A stretch of DNA of 44,912 bases from Cytophagales bacterium (GTDB lineage: Bacteria > Bacteroidota > Bacteroidia > Cytophagales > Cyclobacteriaceae): the NCBI GenBank assembly GCA_016124425.1, contig WGNT01000051.1:1-44912 (forward strand), read 5' to 3'. Below the pieces are notes generated by a model. It searched no databases. It was not told the origin of the DNA and was given only the letters and a program-made list of their open reading frames with translations. The translations under genes and the position numbers were made by a program. Below, piece after piece: positions 44,161 through 44,912 of this stretch. Position 1 is the first letter of the stretch, and every line of letters starts with the position of its first letter.

Positions 44161-44912
44161 TTAATCTCCTTCTCCAAGCCAAACGGATGGCTTGACGATT
44201 TCCCGGCTTTTAAGTCCAAACTCCTCAATCGCATATTTTCTCAGGTGGTCCTGCATTTCGTCCAGATCATCGGTCAGCAAAAAAAGATCTAGATCACCCT
44301 TGCTTATGGTACCTACCTCTGCCATATGGACGATATGCTGGTAGACATGTTGATGAAATTCCTTACCCATCAACACGACTGGAAAGCGCTTAATTACCTC
44401 TGTCTGAATCAAGGTCAACGCCTCAAATAATTCGTCTAAGGTGCCAAATCCTCCTGGTAGTACCACAAACCCATAGCTATATTTAGAAAGGAGTACTTTA
44501 CGTACAAAAAAATACTTGAAGTTAACAAACTTGTCTAGGTAAGTATTTGGAAACTGTTCAAAGGGCAGGACAATGTTGCAGCCCACAGAATTTCCTCCCA
44601 CATTTTTTGCCCCACGGTTTGCCGCTTCCATTATTCCCGGACCTCCACCCGTCATTACCGTAAAACCAAGTTTGCTGATGGCTTCTCCCACTTTCATACC
44701 TAACTGGTAGTAGTGGTCTTTCTCCTCAAATCGCGCTGACCCGAATACGGTAACGCATGGTCCTACAAAGTGAAGCACCCGAAACCCGCGAATAAATTCA
44801 AATAAAACTTTTAAACTAAATTTAAAATCCTTGATCCGCGTTTGCGGACCCGCAAAAAAAGCTTCCTCTTCTGGATTCACTAAAGGGGCAATGGATTTTT
44901 CCTGTTTTTTAA
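44161..44912 (-). CDS. LOG-family protein (TIGR00730 type), 5' end beyond window
   Basis: A Rossmann-fold protein of the LOG/TIGR00730 family. The signature GGGPGIMEAANRGAK (about residue 78 from the internal GTG) and PGGFGTLDELFEAL are both intact. Plant LOG enzymes release cytokinin bases from nucleotides; bacterial members are often nucleotide 5'-monophosphate phosphoribohydrolases. A start could be read at GTG 44880, but the frame stays open without a stop to the right edge (KKQEKSIAPL precedes the GTG), so the true start is probably outside. It is convergent with the cytochrome gene; the 226-base gap shows no clear terminator. Confidence 0.87.
   Translation of the reverse strand, partial: KKQEKSIAPLVNPEEEAFFAGPQTRIKDFKFSLKVLFEFIRGFRVLHFVGPCVTVFGSARFEEKDHYYQLGMKVGEAISKLGFTVMTGGGPGIMEAANRGAKNVGGNSVGCNIVLPFEQFPNTYLDKFVNFKYFFVRKVLLSKYSYGFVVLPGGFGTLDELFEALTLIQTEVIKRFPVVLMGKEFHQHVYQHIVHMAEVGTISKGDLDLFLLTDDLDEMQDHLRKYAIEEFGLKSREIVKPSVWLGEGD

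Overview
The window looks like a chromosomal segment of a Bacteroidota bacterium, most likely order Cytophagales and plausibly Cyclobacteriaceae-like (inference from gene content). The supporting evidence is two SusC/SusD outer-membrane pairs, many lipoproteins, a Tat-dependent Gfo/Idh/MocA protein, a DUF1080 protein, two very large PVC-type cytochrome c fusion proteins, and promoters that fit the Bacteroidota pattern TTTG-N19-21-TAnnTTTG. I see no tRNA, rRNA, CRISPR array or prophage.

Layout. 1-3855 is a repeat-rich, gene-poor stretch with an EcsC-family gene, a decayed REP-associated (IS200-like, HUH) transposase between REP-like hairpin arrays, AT-rich degenerate repeats and a DUF3891 gene. 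3856-9974 (minus) is a four-gene operon: Tat-exported Gfo/Idh/MocA oxidoreductase, DUF1080 putative 3-keto-glycoside hydrolase, PhyH-family dioxygenase and a membrane-anchored PVC-type cytochrome, read here as periplasmic oxidative sugar processing. 10177-13068 (plus) is a GlcD/GlcF-type FAD plus Fe-S 2-hydroxyacid dehydrogenase. 13176-17824 (minus) is SusC/SusD pair 1. 18886-21800 (minus) is a compact operon whose first two products correspond to the two halves of plant Tm-1-type proteins, followed by an AAC(3)-fold acyltransferase. 22064-27669 is a redox cluster: a plus-strand flavin oxidase meets tail-to-tail a minus-strand operon of an unrecognised membrane protein, a DyP-type peroxidase and a catalase-like heme protein. 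Then come an alginate-lyase-family protein (27799-28989), a class A beta-lactamase (29301-30206), an AraC-type regulator (30583-31452) convergent with SusC/SusD pair 2 (31722-36389), a small unknown protein, a geranylgeranyl-reductase-like flavoprotein, a lipoprotein pair (aldose 1-epimerase and SMP-30 lactonase), a second PVC-type cytochrome as a lipoprotein (40875-43934), and a LOG-family gene that runs off the right edge.

How it fits together. Most genes serve glycan or sugar-acid uptake and oxidation in the envelope: SusCD import, alginate lyase, epimerase and lactonase, keto-sugar enzymes, and cytochrome proteins that could pass electrons to the respiratory chain. The best candidates for undescribed systems are the FAD oxidase / catalase-like / DyP / membrane-protein cluster and the split Tm-1-like operon with its acyltransferase.

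Several starts were moved to internal ATGs because the longest frames began with TTG or preceded an obvious signal peptide: 14777, 20518, 22064, 36389, 36621 and 39251.
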